Source: Cellvibrio japonicus Ueda107 (GTDB lineage Bacteria; Pseudomonadota; Gammaproteobacteria; Pseudomonadales; Cellvibrionaceae). From it: DNA of 64,000 nt. Shown here piece after piece: positions 8,205-15,927 of the stretch. The DNA lies in assembly GCF_000019225.1 (NCBI RefSeq), contig NC_010995.1, positions 3,914,501-3,978,500 of the forward strand, read 5' to 3'. Position numbers and translations under genes: made by a program. Each line of letters starts with the position of its first letter. The first letter of the stretch is position 1. Under the pieces are notes generated by a model that saw only the letters and a program-made list of their open reading frames with translations, was not told where the DNA came from and searched no databases.

Positions 8205-10004
8205 ATGACAATTTCCGCAAGCGATTACCGTCACCCGGGTAATTTTTTAAAACGTACAACAGCGCTATTGTGCGTCGGCACTGCACTAACAGCCCTGGCC
8301 TTTAACGCATCGGCTGCCTGTACCTACACCATCGATAGCGAATGGTCCACCGGCTTTACCGCCAATATCACCCTCAAAAACGATACCGGTGCCGCCATCA
8401 ATAACTGGAACGTGAATTGGCAATACTCCAGCAATCGCATGACCAGCGGCTGGAATGCCAACTTCTCCGGCACCAACCCCTACAACGCCACCAACATGAG
8501 CTGGAACGGCAGCATCGCGCCAGGACAATCCATCTCCTTCGGCCTCCAGGGCGAAAAAAATGGCAGCACCGCCGAGCGACCAACCGTCACCGGCGCCGCT
8601 TGTAACAGTGCAACCACCAGCTCTGTGGCTTCCAGCTCTTCAACACCCACCACCAGTTCATCTTCTGCATCCAGTGTGGCCTCCGCACTGCTGTTGCAAG
8701 AAGCACAAGCCGGTTTCTGCCGTGTGGATGGCACCATCGATAATAACCACACCGGCTTTACCGGCAGTGGCTTTGCCAACACCAACAATGCCCAGGGGGC
8801 AGCGGTAGTCTGGGCGATAGATGCTACCAGCAGTGGCCGTCGCACCCTGACTATCCGCTATGCCAATGGTGGAACCGCCAATCGCAATGGCTCACTGGTG
8901 ATTAACGGCGGCAGCAACGGTAACTATACGGTGAGTTTGCCCACGACCGGCGCCTGGACCACCTGGCAAACCGCAACTATCGATGTGGATTTGGTACAGG
9001 GCAATAATATTGTGCAGTTGTCTGCAACGACAGCCGAAGGCTTACCCAATATAGATTCGTTAAGTGTTGTGGGTGGTACGGTCAGGGCAGGTAATTGCGG
9101 CAGTGTGAGCAGCAGCAGTTCCGTGCAATCGTCATCATCGAGCAGTAGCTCAAGTGCTGCATCGGCCAAAAAATTTATTGGCAACATTACAACGTCCGGC
9201 GCCGTGAGATCCGACTTCACCCGCTATTGGAATCAGATTACTCCTGAAAATGAAAGCAAGTGGGGTTCGGTTGAAGGCACTCGTAACGTTTACAACTGGG
9301 CGCCATTGGATCGCATCTATGCCTATGCCCGCCAGAATAATATTCCGGTAAAAGCCCACACCTTTGTGTGGGGTGCACAATCACCTTCATGGCTGAACAA
9401 TTTGAGCGGCCCGGAAGTTGCCGTTGAAATTGAGCAGTGGATTCGCGATTACTGTGCGCGCTACCCGGATACCGCCATGATCGACGTGGTGAACGAAGCG
9501 GTGCCAGGCCACCAGCCTGCAGGTTATGCGCAAAGGGCTTTTGGCAATAACTGGATCCAGCGCGTTTTCCAACTGGCGCGCCAATATTGCCCCAACTCCA
9601 TTTTGATCCTGAACGACTACAACAATATTCGCTGGCAGCACAACGAGTTTATCGCGCTCGCTAAAGCCCAAGGCAATTATATTGATGCAGTCGGTCTGCA
9701 GGCTCACGAATTGAAAGGCATGACCGCAGCGCAAGTTAAAACCGCCATCGACAATATTTGGAACCAGGTGGGCAAGCCCATTTACATTTCCGAATACGAC
9801 ATTGGTGACACCAATGACCAGGTTCAATTGCAGAACTTCCAGGCTCACTTCCCCGTGTTCTACAACCATCCACATGTGCATGGCATTACCCTCTGGGGAT
9901 ATGTGGTGGGCAGGACCTGGATCGAAGGCTCCGGTTTGATCCAGGACAATGGCACACCGCGCCCGGCAATGACGTGGTTGATTAACAATTACCTCAATCA
10001 ATAA
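8205..10004 (+). CDS. xyn10B: Endo-1,4-beta-xylanase, CBM2-CBM35-GH10
   Basis: This 599-residue secreted xylanase matches the published XynB (Xyn10B) of Cellvibrio japonicus by architecture and neighbourhood. The signal peptide ends FNASA near residue 38. CBM2 follows (about 39-136), then a Ser/Thr linker, CBM35 (about 162-299), a second Ser linker (about 300-320) and a GH10 barrel (about 322-599). The acid/base is E431 (DVVNEAV) and the nucleophile E530 (YISEYDI). GGAG at 8195-8198 is 6 bases before the ATG at 8205, so that start is preferred over the ATG at 8193. The CBM2-CBM35 DNA is repeated almost exactly in three other genes nearby. It cleaves the xylan backbone; CBM2 binds crystalline cellulose and CBM35 binds decorated xylan or uronic acids in characterised relatives. 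Confidence 0.96.
   Translation: MTISASDYRHPGNFLKRTTALLCVGTALTALAFNASAACTYTIDSEWSTGFTANITLKNDTGAAINNWNVNWQYSSNRMTSGWNANFSGTNPYNATNMSWNGSIAPGQSISFGLQGEKNGSTAERPTVTGAACNSATTSSVASSSSTPTTSSSSASSVASALLLQEAQAGFCRVDGTIDNNHTGFTGSGFANTNNAQGAAVVWAIDATSSGRRTLTIRYANGGTANRNGSLVINGGSNGNYTVSLPTTGAWTTWQTATIDVDLVQGNNIVQLSATTAEGLPNIDSLSVVGGTVRAGNCGSVSSSSSVQSSSSSSSSSAASAKKFIGNITTSGAVRSDFTRYWNQITPENESKWGSVEGTRNVYNWAPLDRIYAYARQNNIPVKAHTFVWGAQSPSWLNNLSGPEVAVEIEQWIRDYCARYPDTAMIDVVNEAVPGHQPAGYAQRAFGNNWIQRVFQLARQYCPNSILILNDYNNIRWQHNEFIALAKAQGNYIDAVGLQAHELKGMTAAQVKTAIDNIWNQVGKPIYISEYDIGDTNDQVQLQNFQAHFPVFYNHPHVHGITLWGYVVGRTWIEGSGLIQDNGTPRPAMTWLINNYLNQ
8322..9136 (+). repeat. CBM2-CBM35 module, copy 1 of 4
   Basis: This 815-base coding stretch is nearly identical to 10247-11061, 12228-13042 and 19199-20013. 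It starts just after the CBM2 N-terminal Cys codon and ends inside the second Ser linker. By eye only two single-base differences among the four copies were found, at the positions equivalent to 9029 and 9089, and both are silent. Confidence 0.95.
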
Positions 10005-10014
10005 AAGCGCCTCC

Positions 10015-10048
10015 CTGTTGCTCATAAACAGGATTTTATGAGCAACAG
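10015..10048. other. Perfect 14-bp hairpin between xyn10B and abf62A
   Basis: CTGTTGCTCATAAA (10015-10028) and its exact reverse complement (10035-10048) are separated by 6 bases. No T tract follows on the + strand, so it is not a standard intrinsic terminator. It may be an RNA processing or 3'-stabilising element between two co-transcribed genes, or a weak terminator. It contains the TTGCTCA word also seen in the locus promoters. Confidence 0.7.
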
Positions 10049-10129
10049 CCGCTGAGTAAACATCACCCGTTTTTCGTGAACGGGCTATTAAACAATAGCG
10101 ATGAAACCACTTTTGTAACGGAGATTATG

Positions 10130-11989
10130 ATGATTAACCACAACAAGACTCCCAACATCCTCGCCAAGGTATTTAAACGTACCTGCGGCCTGGTGAGTAC
10201 TGGTGCAGCCCTGGCGATCTTATCCCAGGCTGCGTCCGCCGCTTGTACCTACACCATCGATAGCGAATGGTCCACCGGCTTTACCGCCAATATCACCCTC
10301 AAAAACGATACCGGTGCCGCCATCAATAACTGGAACGTGAATTGGCAATACTCCAGCAATCGCATGACCAGCGGCTGGAATGCCAACTTCTCCGGCACCA
10401 ACCCCTACAACGCCACCAACATGAGCTGGAACGGCAGCATCGCGCCAGGACAATCCATCTCCTTCGGCCTCCAGGGCGAAAAAAATGGCAGCACCGCCGA
10501 GCGACCAACCGTCACCGGCGCCGCTTGTAACAGTGCAACCACCAGCTCTGTGGCTTCCAGCTCTTCAACACCCACCACCAGTTCATCTTCTGCATCCAGT
10601 GTGGCCTCCGCACTGCTGTTGCAAGAAGCACAAGCCGGTTTCTGCCGTGTGGATGGCACCATCGATAATAACCACACCGGCTTTACCGGCAGTGGCTTTG
10701 CCAACACCAACAATGCCCAGGGGGCAGCGGTAGTCTGGGCGATAGATGCTACCAGCAGTGGCCGTCGCACCCTGACTATCCGCTATGCCAATGGTGGAAC
10801 CGCCAATCGCAATGGCTCACTGGTGATTAACGGCGGCAGCAACGGTAACTATACGGTGAGTTTGCCCACGACCGGCGCCTGGACCACCTGGCAAACCGCA
10901 ACTATCGATGTGGATTTGGTACAGGGCAATAATATTGTGCAGTTGTCTGCAACGACAGCCGAAGGCTTACCCAATATAGATTCGTTAAGTGTTGTGGGTG
11001 GTACGGTCAGGGCGGGTAATTGCGGCAGTGTGAGCAGCAGCAGTTCCGTGCAATCGTCATCCTCCTCATCAAGTACCCCATCACAAACCTGTGAGTTAAA
11101 AGCCCCCTTGCGCTGGACCTCGACCGGCCCCTTGATCAGCCCTAAAAATCCAGGCTGGATATCCATCAAGGATCCGTCCATCGTGAAATACAACGACACC
11201 TACCATGTGTATGCAACCTACTATGACACTGCCTACCGATCCATGTATACCAGCTTTACCGACTGGAACACGGCACAGCAGGCACCGCATATTTCCATGA
11301 ACGGCAGCCGTGTCGGCAATACCGTTGCACCACAGGTGTTTTATTTCCGCCCGCATAACAAATGGTATTTGATTACCCAGTGGGCAGGTGCTTATGCAAC
11401 CACTGACGATATCCGTAACCCCAACTGGTCAGCCAAACAAAAACTGCTACAGGGTGAGCCTAATGGCGCGCTGGATTTCTGGGTAATTTGTAACGATACC
11501 CATTGTTATTTGTATTTCTCGCGCGACGATGGTGTGTTGTATGTATCCAAGACAACCCTTGCCAACTTCCCGAATTTCTCAGGCTATTCGATTGTGATGG
11601 AAGATCACCGCGGCAATGGCAACAGCTATCTGTTTGAAGCAGCCAATGTGTACAAGCTGGATGGACAAAACCGATATCTGTTAATGGTGGAAGCCTATAT
11701 CAGCGGCCCGCGCTTTTTCCGCTCCTGGACAGCGACCAGCCTGGATGGCCCATGGACGCCCTTGGCTGACACAGAAGCCAATCCCTTTGCCGGCAACAAC
11801 AATGTGGAATGGTCCACCGGAAAATGGGCTGATGGTATTAGCCACGGCGAACTGATCCGCTCCGGTCACGATGAAAAAATGACGGTAGATCCTTGCAACC
11901 TGGAGTTCCTCTACCAAGGCGCATCCGGCCCCGGCTCTACGTACAACACGATTCCTTACAAGTTGGGGCTATTGCGACTTAAAAAATAA
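10130..11989 (+). CDS. abf62A: Alpha-L-arabinofuranosidase, CBM2-CBM35-GH62
   Basis: This 619-residue secreted enzyme matches the published xynC/abf62A product, encoded next to xynB in Cellvibrio japonicus. The signal peptide ends SQAASA, then come CBM2, linker, CBM35, linker and a GH62 five-bladed propeller from about residue 321. Likely catalytic residues are D348 (IKDPS, base), D449 (ALDFW, pKa modulator) and E503 (LFEAANVYK, acid). Start: GGAG at 10120-10123 favours the second of two tandem ATGs (10130, spacing 6) over 10127; a GTG at 10076 is also in frame but lacks a ribosome site. It removes arabinose side chains from arabinoxylan and so opens the backbone to Xyn10B. One silent change (11014, A to G) separates its binding modules from those of xyn10B. 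Confidence 0.95.
   Translation: MINHNKTPNILAKVFKRTCGLVSTGAALAILSQAASAACTYTIDSEWSTGFTANITLKNDTGAAINNWNVNWQYSSNRMTSGWNANFSGTNPYNATNMSWNGSIAPGQSISFGLQGEKNGSTAERPTVTGAACNSATTSSVASSSSTPTTSSSSASSVASALLLQEAQAGFCRVDGTIDNNHTGFTGSGFANTNNAQGAAVVWAIDATSSGRRTLTIRYANGGTANRNGSLVINGGSNGNYTVSLPTTGAWTTWQTATIDVDLVQGNNIVQLSATTAEGLPNIDSLSVVGGTVRAGNCGSVSSSSSVQSSSSSSSTPSQTCELKAPLRWTSTGPLISPKNPGWISIKDPSIVKYNDTYHVYATYYDTAYRSMYTSFTDWNTAQQAPHISMNGSRVGNTVAPQVFYFRPHNKWYLITQWAGAYATTDDIRNPNWSAKQKLLQGEPNGALDFWVICNDTHCYLYFSRDDGVLYVSKTTLANFPNFSGYSIVMEDHRGNGNSYLFEAANVYKLDGQNRYLLMVEAYISGPRFFRSWTATSLDGPWTPLADTEANPFAGNNNVEWSTGKWADGISHGELIRSGHDEKMTVDPCNLEFLYQGASGPGSTYNTIPYKLGLLRLKK
10247..11061 (+). repeat. CBM2-CBM35 module, copy 2 of 4
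   Basis: Offset by exactly 1925 bases from copy 1. It differs visibly only by G instead of A at 11014, which is silent in an Ala codon. Confidence 0.95.
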
Positions 11990-12021
11990 AGTCGCTATCC
12001 CTTCCAATCATTGTTTTGATT

Positions 12022-12066
12022 GCATCAGCAACATCCCGACGCCCGTCGGGGTGCTGCTGATGCTTT
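12022..12066 (+). terminator. Long hairpin, probable terminator after abf62A
   Basis: The outer stem GCATCAGCA/TGCTGATGC and inner stem CCCGAC/GTCGGG share one axis with a GCCC loop and one mismatch. Only a weak T run (TTTCC) follows, so termination may be incomplete and the following esterase may be partly co-transcribed. Confidence 0.65.
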
Positions 12067-12113
12067 CCTCCGTACATTAATAACAGGTGTAAACCTTTAA
12101 TGAGGAAGCCATC

Positions 12114-13865
12114 GTGAAACAAAACATCATCCCGGATATGCATCGGGTTAATTGGAGAAACCTGATCGCCATTGCCGGAGCCAGCGCGCTTACCTGCCTG
12201 TCAGCATCCGCTGCCATGGCAGCCTGCACCTACACCATCGATAGCGAATGGTCCACCGGCTTTACCGCCAATATCACCCTCAAAAACGATACCGGTGCCG
12301 CCATCAATAACTGGAACGTGAATTGGCAATACTCCAGCAATCGCATGACCAGCGGCTGGAATGCCAACTTCTCCGGCACCAACCCCTACAACGCCACCAA
12401 CATGAGCTGGAACGGCAGCATCGCGCCAGGACAATCCATCTCCTTCGGCCTCCAGGGCGAAAAAAATGGCAGCACCGCCGAGCGACCAACCGTCACCGGC
12501 GCCGCTTGTAACAGTGCAACCACCAGCTCTGTGGCTTCCAGCTCTTCAACACCCACCACCAGTTCATCTTCTGCATCCAGTGTGGCCTCCGCACTGCTGT
12601 TGCAAGAAGCACAAGCCGGTTTCTGCCGTGTGGATGGCACCATCGATAATAACCACACCGGCTTTACCGGCAGTGGCTTTGCCAACACCAACAATGCCCA
12701 GGGGGCAGCGGTAGTCTGGGCGATAGATGCTACCAGCAGTGGCCGTCGCACCCTGACTATCCGCTATGCCAATGGTGGAACCGCCAATCGCAATGGCTCA
12801 CTGGTGATTAACGGCGGCAGCAACGGTAACTATACGGTGAGTTTGCCCACGACCGGCGCCTGGACCACCTGGCAAACCGCAACTATCGATGTGGATTTGG
12901 TACAGGGCAATAATATTGTGCAGTTGTCTGCAACGACAGCCGAAGGCTTACCCAATATAGATTCGTTAAGTGTTGTGGGTGGTACGGTCAGGGCAGGTAA
13001 TTGCGGCAGTGTGAGCAGCAGCAGTTCCGTGCAATCGTCATCGTCATCGAACAGCAGTGCAGGTGCAGCAGTACCCAGTGCCGGTTGCGGTAAACCGCGC
13101 ACACTGCAAAACGGCAGGATTACATTGCAAAGCGGCGGTACACAGCGCAGCTACATCCTGGATGCACCGACTAACTACAACAATACTCGTCCCTATCGGG
13201 TGATCTTCGGTTATCACTGGGTCGGTGGTACCGCCGATGATGTAGCGACCGGCCAAACGGTTCAACGCAATACCTGGGCTCACTACGGGATGAAAAAGTT
13301 GTCTGGTGACTCCACGATTTTTGTGGCGCCACAGGGTATAGGTAACGGGTGGGGCAATGGTGGCGGTGCAGATGTCACGTTTACCGATAATATTCTTGCG
13401 CAATTAAAAACAGAATTGTGTATCGACGAGAGCCGCATTTTTGCCAACGGTTTTAGCTTCGGCGGATCAATGACCTATGCTATTGCCTGCGCCCGGGCCA
13501 ATGTATTCCGCGGTGTTGCCGCCTACGGTGCAGGCTCAATCAGCGGTTGCTCCGGAGGCAATAGCCCTATCGCTTATTTCGGCGGCCATGGGATTCGCGA
13601 CAATGTGTTTACCCCGGATCGCGGTCGCGCATTGCGCGATCGGTTTGTCAGAAACAATAGCTGTACCGTCATCAACCCACCCGAACCCTCCATCGGCAGC
13701 CTGCGTCACACCTGTACCAGCTATCAATGCCCCAATAAAAACTATCCTGTACGCTGGTGTGCCTATGATGCCGGCCATATTGCAGCACCCCATGATGGCT
13801 CGACTGGCGATAGTGGCAATACCTGGCTTGCCGAAGAAGCCTGGCAATTCTTCACACAATTCTGA
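12114..13865 (+). CDS. CE1 feruloyl/acetyl-xylan esterase with CBM2-CBM35, copy 1
   Basis: This 583-residue secreted esterase has a signal peptide ending AAMA, the same CBM2-linker-CBM35 block, and a C-terminal CE1-like alpha/beta hydrolase from about residue 322. The nucleophile elbow GFSFGG carries S448; a C-terminal GHIAAPHDG supplies the likely His, and several Cys suggest disulfides. The start is GTG at 12114, supported by GAGGA at 12102-12106 (spacing 7); the next ATG (12138) has no such site. It should cleave ferulate or acetyl esters from arabinoxylan. It could be the published XylD esterase (fee1 family) of Cellvibrio japonicus, but a second very similar gene at 19088 makes the assignment uncertain. 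The hydrolase domain resembles polyhydroxybutyrate depolymerase-like feruloyl esterases. Confidence 0.9.
   Translation: MKQNIIPDMHRVNWRNLIAIAGASALTCLSASAAMAACTYTIDSEWSTGFTANITLKNDTGAAINNWNVNWQYSSNRMTSGWNANFSGTNPYNATNMSWNGSIAPGQSISFGLQGEKNGSTAERPTVTGAACNSATTSSVASSSSTPTTSSSSASSVASALLLQEAQAGFCRVDGTIDNNHTGFTGSGFANTNNAQGAAVVWAIDATSSGRRTLTIRYANGGTANRNGSLVINGGSNGNYTVSLPTTGAWTTWQTATIDVDLVQGNNIVQLSATTAEGLPNIDSLSVVGGTVRAGNCGSVSSSSSVQSSSSSNSSAGAAVPSAGCGKPRTLQNGRITLQSGGTQRSYILDAPTNYNNTRPYRVIFGYHWVGGTADDVATGQTVQRNTWAHYGMKKLSGDSTIFVAPQGIGNGWGNGGGADVTFTDNILAQLKTELCIDESRIFANGFSFGGSMTYAIACARANVFRGVAAYGAGSISGCSGGNSPIAYFGGHGIRDNVFTPDRGRALRDRFVRNNSCTVINPPEPSIGSLRHTCTSYQCPNKNYPVRWCAYDAGHIAAPHDGSTGDSGNTWLAEEAWQFFTQF
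12228..13042 (+). repeat. CBM2-CBM35 module, copy 3 of 4
   Basis: Offset 3906 from copy 1 with no difference noticed by eye. Between this gene and the esterase at 19088 the identity extends further, to 13111 (about 884 bases), into the start of the esterase domain. Confidence 0.95.
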
Positions 13866-13960
13866 TTACGTGCTCGTTGATAATTAATCCTCATTGAAAG
13901 GTGCCTGGTCGCAAGCGTCGACCAGCGCCTTTCCGGTTTCAGGGTGATAGCCAACCCTTT

Positions 13961-13987
13961 GGCCCGGTTCAATACCGGGCCTTTTTT
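13961..13987 (+). terminator. Terminator after esterase 1
   Basis: The 8-bp stem GGCCCGGT/ACCGGGCC has a TCAAT loop and is followed at once by six T residues. It sits about 95 bases after the stop codon. Confidence 0.92.
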
Positions 13988-14266
13988 AATCGCGGTTTTT
14001 TTAATCACAGCGTACCGGGCTAACTACCTCACTATTTTTGACAAAGACAACAAGCTGTGCTTGCACAAAAGGCAGATCACCGTTAAATTCCTGAATACCT
14101 CCCTGGCATAAAAATAATGGAGTGGCGATAGGTTATTGGACGGGTGATTGGATTCAATATATCCAATACATCACAAGCACTATGGCATACACAATATCGG
14201 CGTACCAATCATCAGGCTGTTGCCCATGGGCAAAATACAAGGCTTTTATAAAAGCTGTAACTTTCT
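13988..14266 (+). promoter_or_regulatory. Upstream region of the second AraC regulator
   Basis: About 280 bases without a convincing gene. It contains the perfect inverted repeat ATTGGAT (14147-14153) / ATCCAAT (14161-14167) with a 7-base AT-rich spacer, about 100 bases before the regulator start, where an operator would be expected. No strong Shine-Dalgarno sequence is seen before the ATG at 14267. Confidence 0.4.
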
Positions 14267-15436
14267 ATGTTCTTATTTTATCGAAAAGTGATCTTGGCAG
14301 TACTGATACTATTGTCCATCAGCGCTGGGGTGGTTTTTGAACTTTTTTATTTGAGTAAAGCCCAGGTATCATTGTTGCCACAGAATGATAGTGCCATCCC
14401 CTGGCGCGCTGTGATCAGTACAGACATTGACCATGGCGGCAGCTCAACACTTAGGGCGCGAGACTCATCATATAATATTGAATATGATTTTTTTCTCACC
14501 GACAACACCAAATATCCCTTTACCTCTTTTGCATTACGCTTTGTCCAGCAGGAGCAGGACTCACAGCAATATGTAGACTTATCCGCCTATACCCGAGCAA
14601 AGTTTTATATCACATGCAATCCTGCTAATATTTTATCATTCACAATCTACAGTTTTGATGAGGCAATCAGCAGGGAAGCGGATCTATCCAGCTTGCGAAT
14701 CCTCTCGACCTACTTTGCCTGCACACCGCAACAAGATGCAATTGAAATACAACTTGGCCAACTGGAAACACCCGAATGGTGGCTCGCACTCAATACCAAT
14801 CTGGCCAATCGCAATTACTCCCTGAAAAAAACCTCGTCAATCACATTTGGTAATTCAACACAAAGCCCACTGGGTACATCATCCCATGTGCTTATCAGCA
14901 ATCTGGTACTGGAAGGAAGAAACTGGACCCCTATTCTTATCGGCATCATTGGTGTAAGTATTATCTGGGGCATTTTTGCCTGGTGGGTGATTAAAGAATA
15001 TACCGGGGCATTGATGAAACATGTGCAAGAGCGAATTGCCAAAGACACTCCATTTGTCGCTTACCAACAACTGTCCATAGAACCACACAAAGATAAAGAG
15101 CGTAACGCCTTATTAAAGTTTATGGTCACCGAATATCCAAATCCTGATTTGGGCATGGATCTTGCGATCAAACAGTTGGGTATTAATCGCTCCAAGATTA
15201 ATGATATTTTAAAAAGCGAAGTTGGCCTTACCTTCAATACCTATCTGAACAAACTGCGCCTGACCGAAGCCGCGCGTTTATTAAGTAATAATGCTAATAT
15301 CAATGTCGCCGAAGTTGCTTATTCGGTAGGCTATAACAATGTGTCTTATTTTAATCGGCTATTTAAAAGCGAATACCGCTGTACTCCCAAGGTTTTTCGA
15401 TCACTGACAGTGAATAAAGACATAGTCTCCGAATAA
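14267..15436 (+). CDS. Membrane-anchored AraC-family regulator, copy 2
   Basis: This 389-residue paralogue of the regulator at 4885 has the same layout: an N-terminal membrane segment (VILAVLILLSISAGVVFELF), a periplasmic domain of about 190 residues, a second membrane segment (PILIGIIGVSIIWGIFAWWV) and a C-terminal AraC helix-turn-helix (DLAIKQLGINRSKINDILKS, EVAYSVGYNNVSYFNRLFK). The DNA-binding part is close to identical to copy 1, while the sensor domains have diverged, as expected for duplicates that read different ligands but similar operators. It sits between the first esterase and the GH98 gene on the same strand and probably controls the latter or the whole locus. Confidence 0.85.
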   Translation: MFLFYRKVILAVLILLSISAGVVFELFYLSKAQVSLLPQNDSAIPWRAVISTDIDHGGSSTLRARDSSYNIEYDFFLTDNTKYPFTSFALRFVQQEQDSQQYVDLSAYTRAKFYITCNPANILSFTIYSFDEAISREADLSSLRILSTYFACTPQQDAIEIQLGQLETPEWWLALNTNLANRNYSLKKTSSITFGNSTQSPLGTSSHVLISNLVLEGRNWTPILIGIIGVSIIWGIFAWWVIKEYTGALMKHVQERIAKDTPFVAYQQLSIEPHKDKERNALLKFMVTEYPNPDLGMDLAIKQLGINRSKINDILKSEVGLTFNTYLNKLRLTEAARLLSNNANINVAEVAYSVGYNNVSYFNRLFKSEYRCTPKVFRSLTVNKDIVSE

Positions 15437-15927
15437 CAAAAGCCTGGTGCAGCGCCGCATGTTGCTCACATAATGACTGATAACTTCGTCTCATTTTTCA
15501 GTGCCACATCCAGAAATAAAATAATAAAAATAGATTAAATTCTTGCACAAACTGCCTGAATCAAATCTTTTAGCATTTTCTTTTAGATCACGAATAACTT
15601 CACCCCTACTCTGAGATTGCTTTGCAGTATCTTTTCGATACTTGCCAGGCAACTATAAAAAATTTACCCCGAAGAGTTGCTCACGATTGGCCCATCTTCT
15701 CTCCTGAACCAATTGCCTGATTTCACCTGTCCCGATCAATCACAACATTTCCATCACGCCCTGCCGCTGATCCACGTACAAAAGTGATAACAGGTTCCGG
15801 ATTGATGCAAAGACACGATGTATCTGCGACAAACAGACAATGGCCAGCGGGCGGGCTACTACCAGCCGGACAAGTCAACCATCTTCAGGGAATTATTGGT
15901 CAACACACCATCATGAGGATATTTTCT
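15437..15927 (+). promoter_or_regulatory. Upstream region of the GH98 gene
   Basis: About 490 bases with no gene. The word TTGCTCA occurs twice (CATGTTGCTCACATAATG near 15460 and GAGTTGCTCACGATTG near 15675), as it does upstream of the GH30_8 gene. GAGGA at 15915-15919 is the ribosome site for the ATG at 15928. An in-frame open frame reaches back to 15784 but has no ribosome site and would spoil the signal peptide. Confidence 0.4.

Noticed and set aside
8286..8845. A set of small frames repeated identically in four places (around 8286-8845, 10220-10770, 12201-12751, 19172-19722)
   Set aside because: They recur only because the CBM2-CBM35 DNA is repeated. They are antisense or out-of-frame shadows.
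14122..14340. A 72-codon + frame before the second AraC gene
   Set aside because: It overlaps the regulator start in another frame and lacks a ribosome site or family features.
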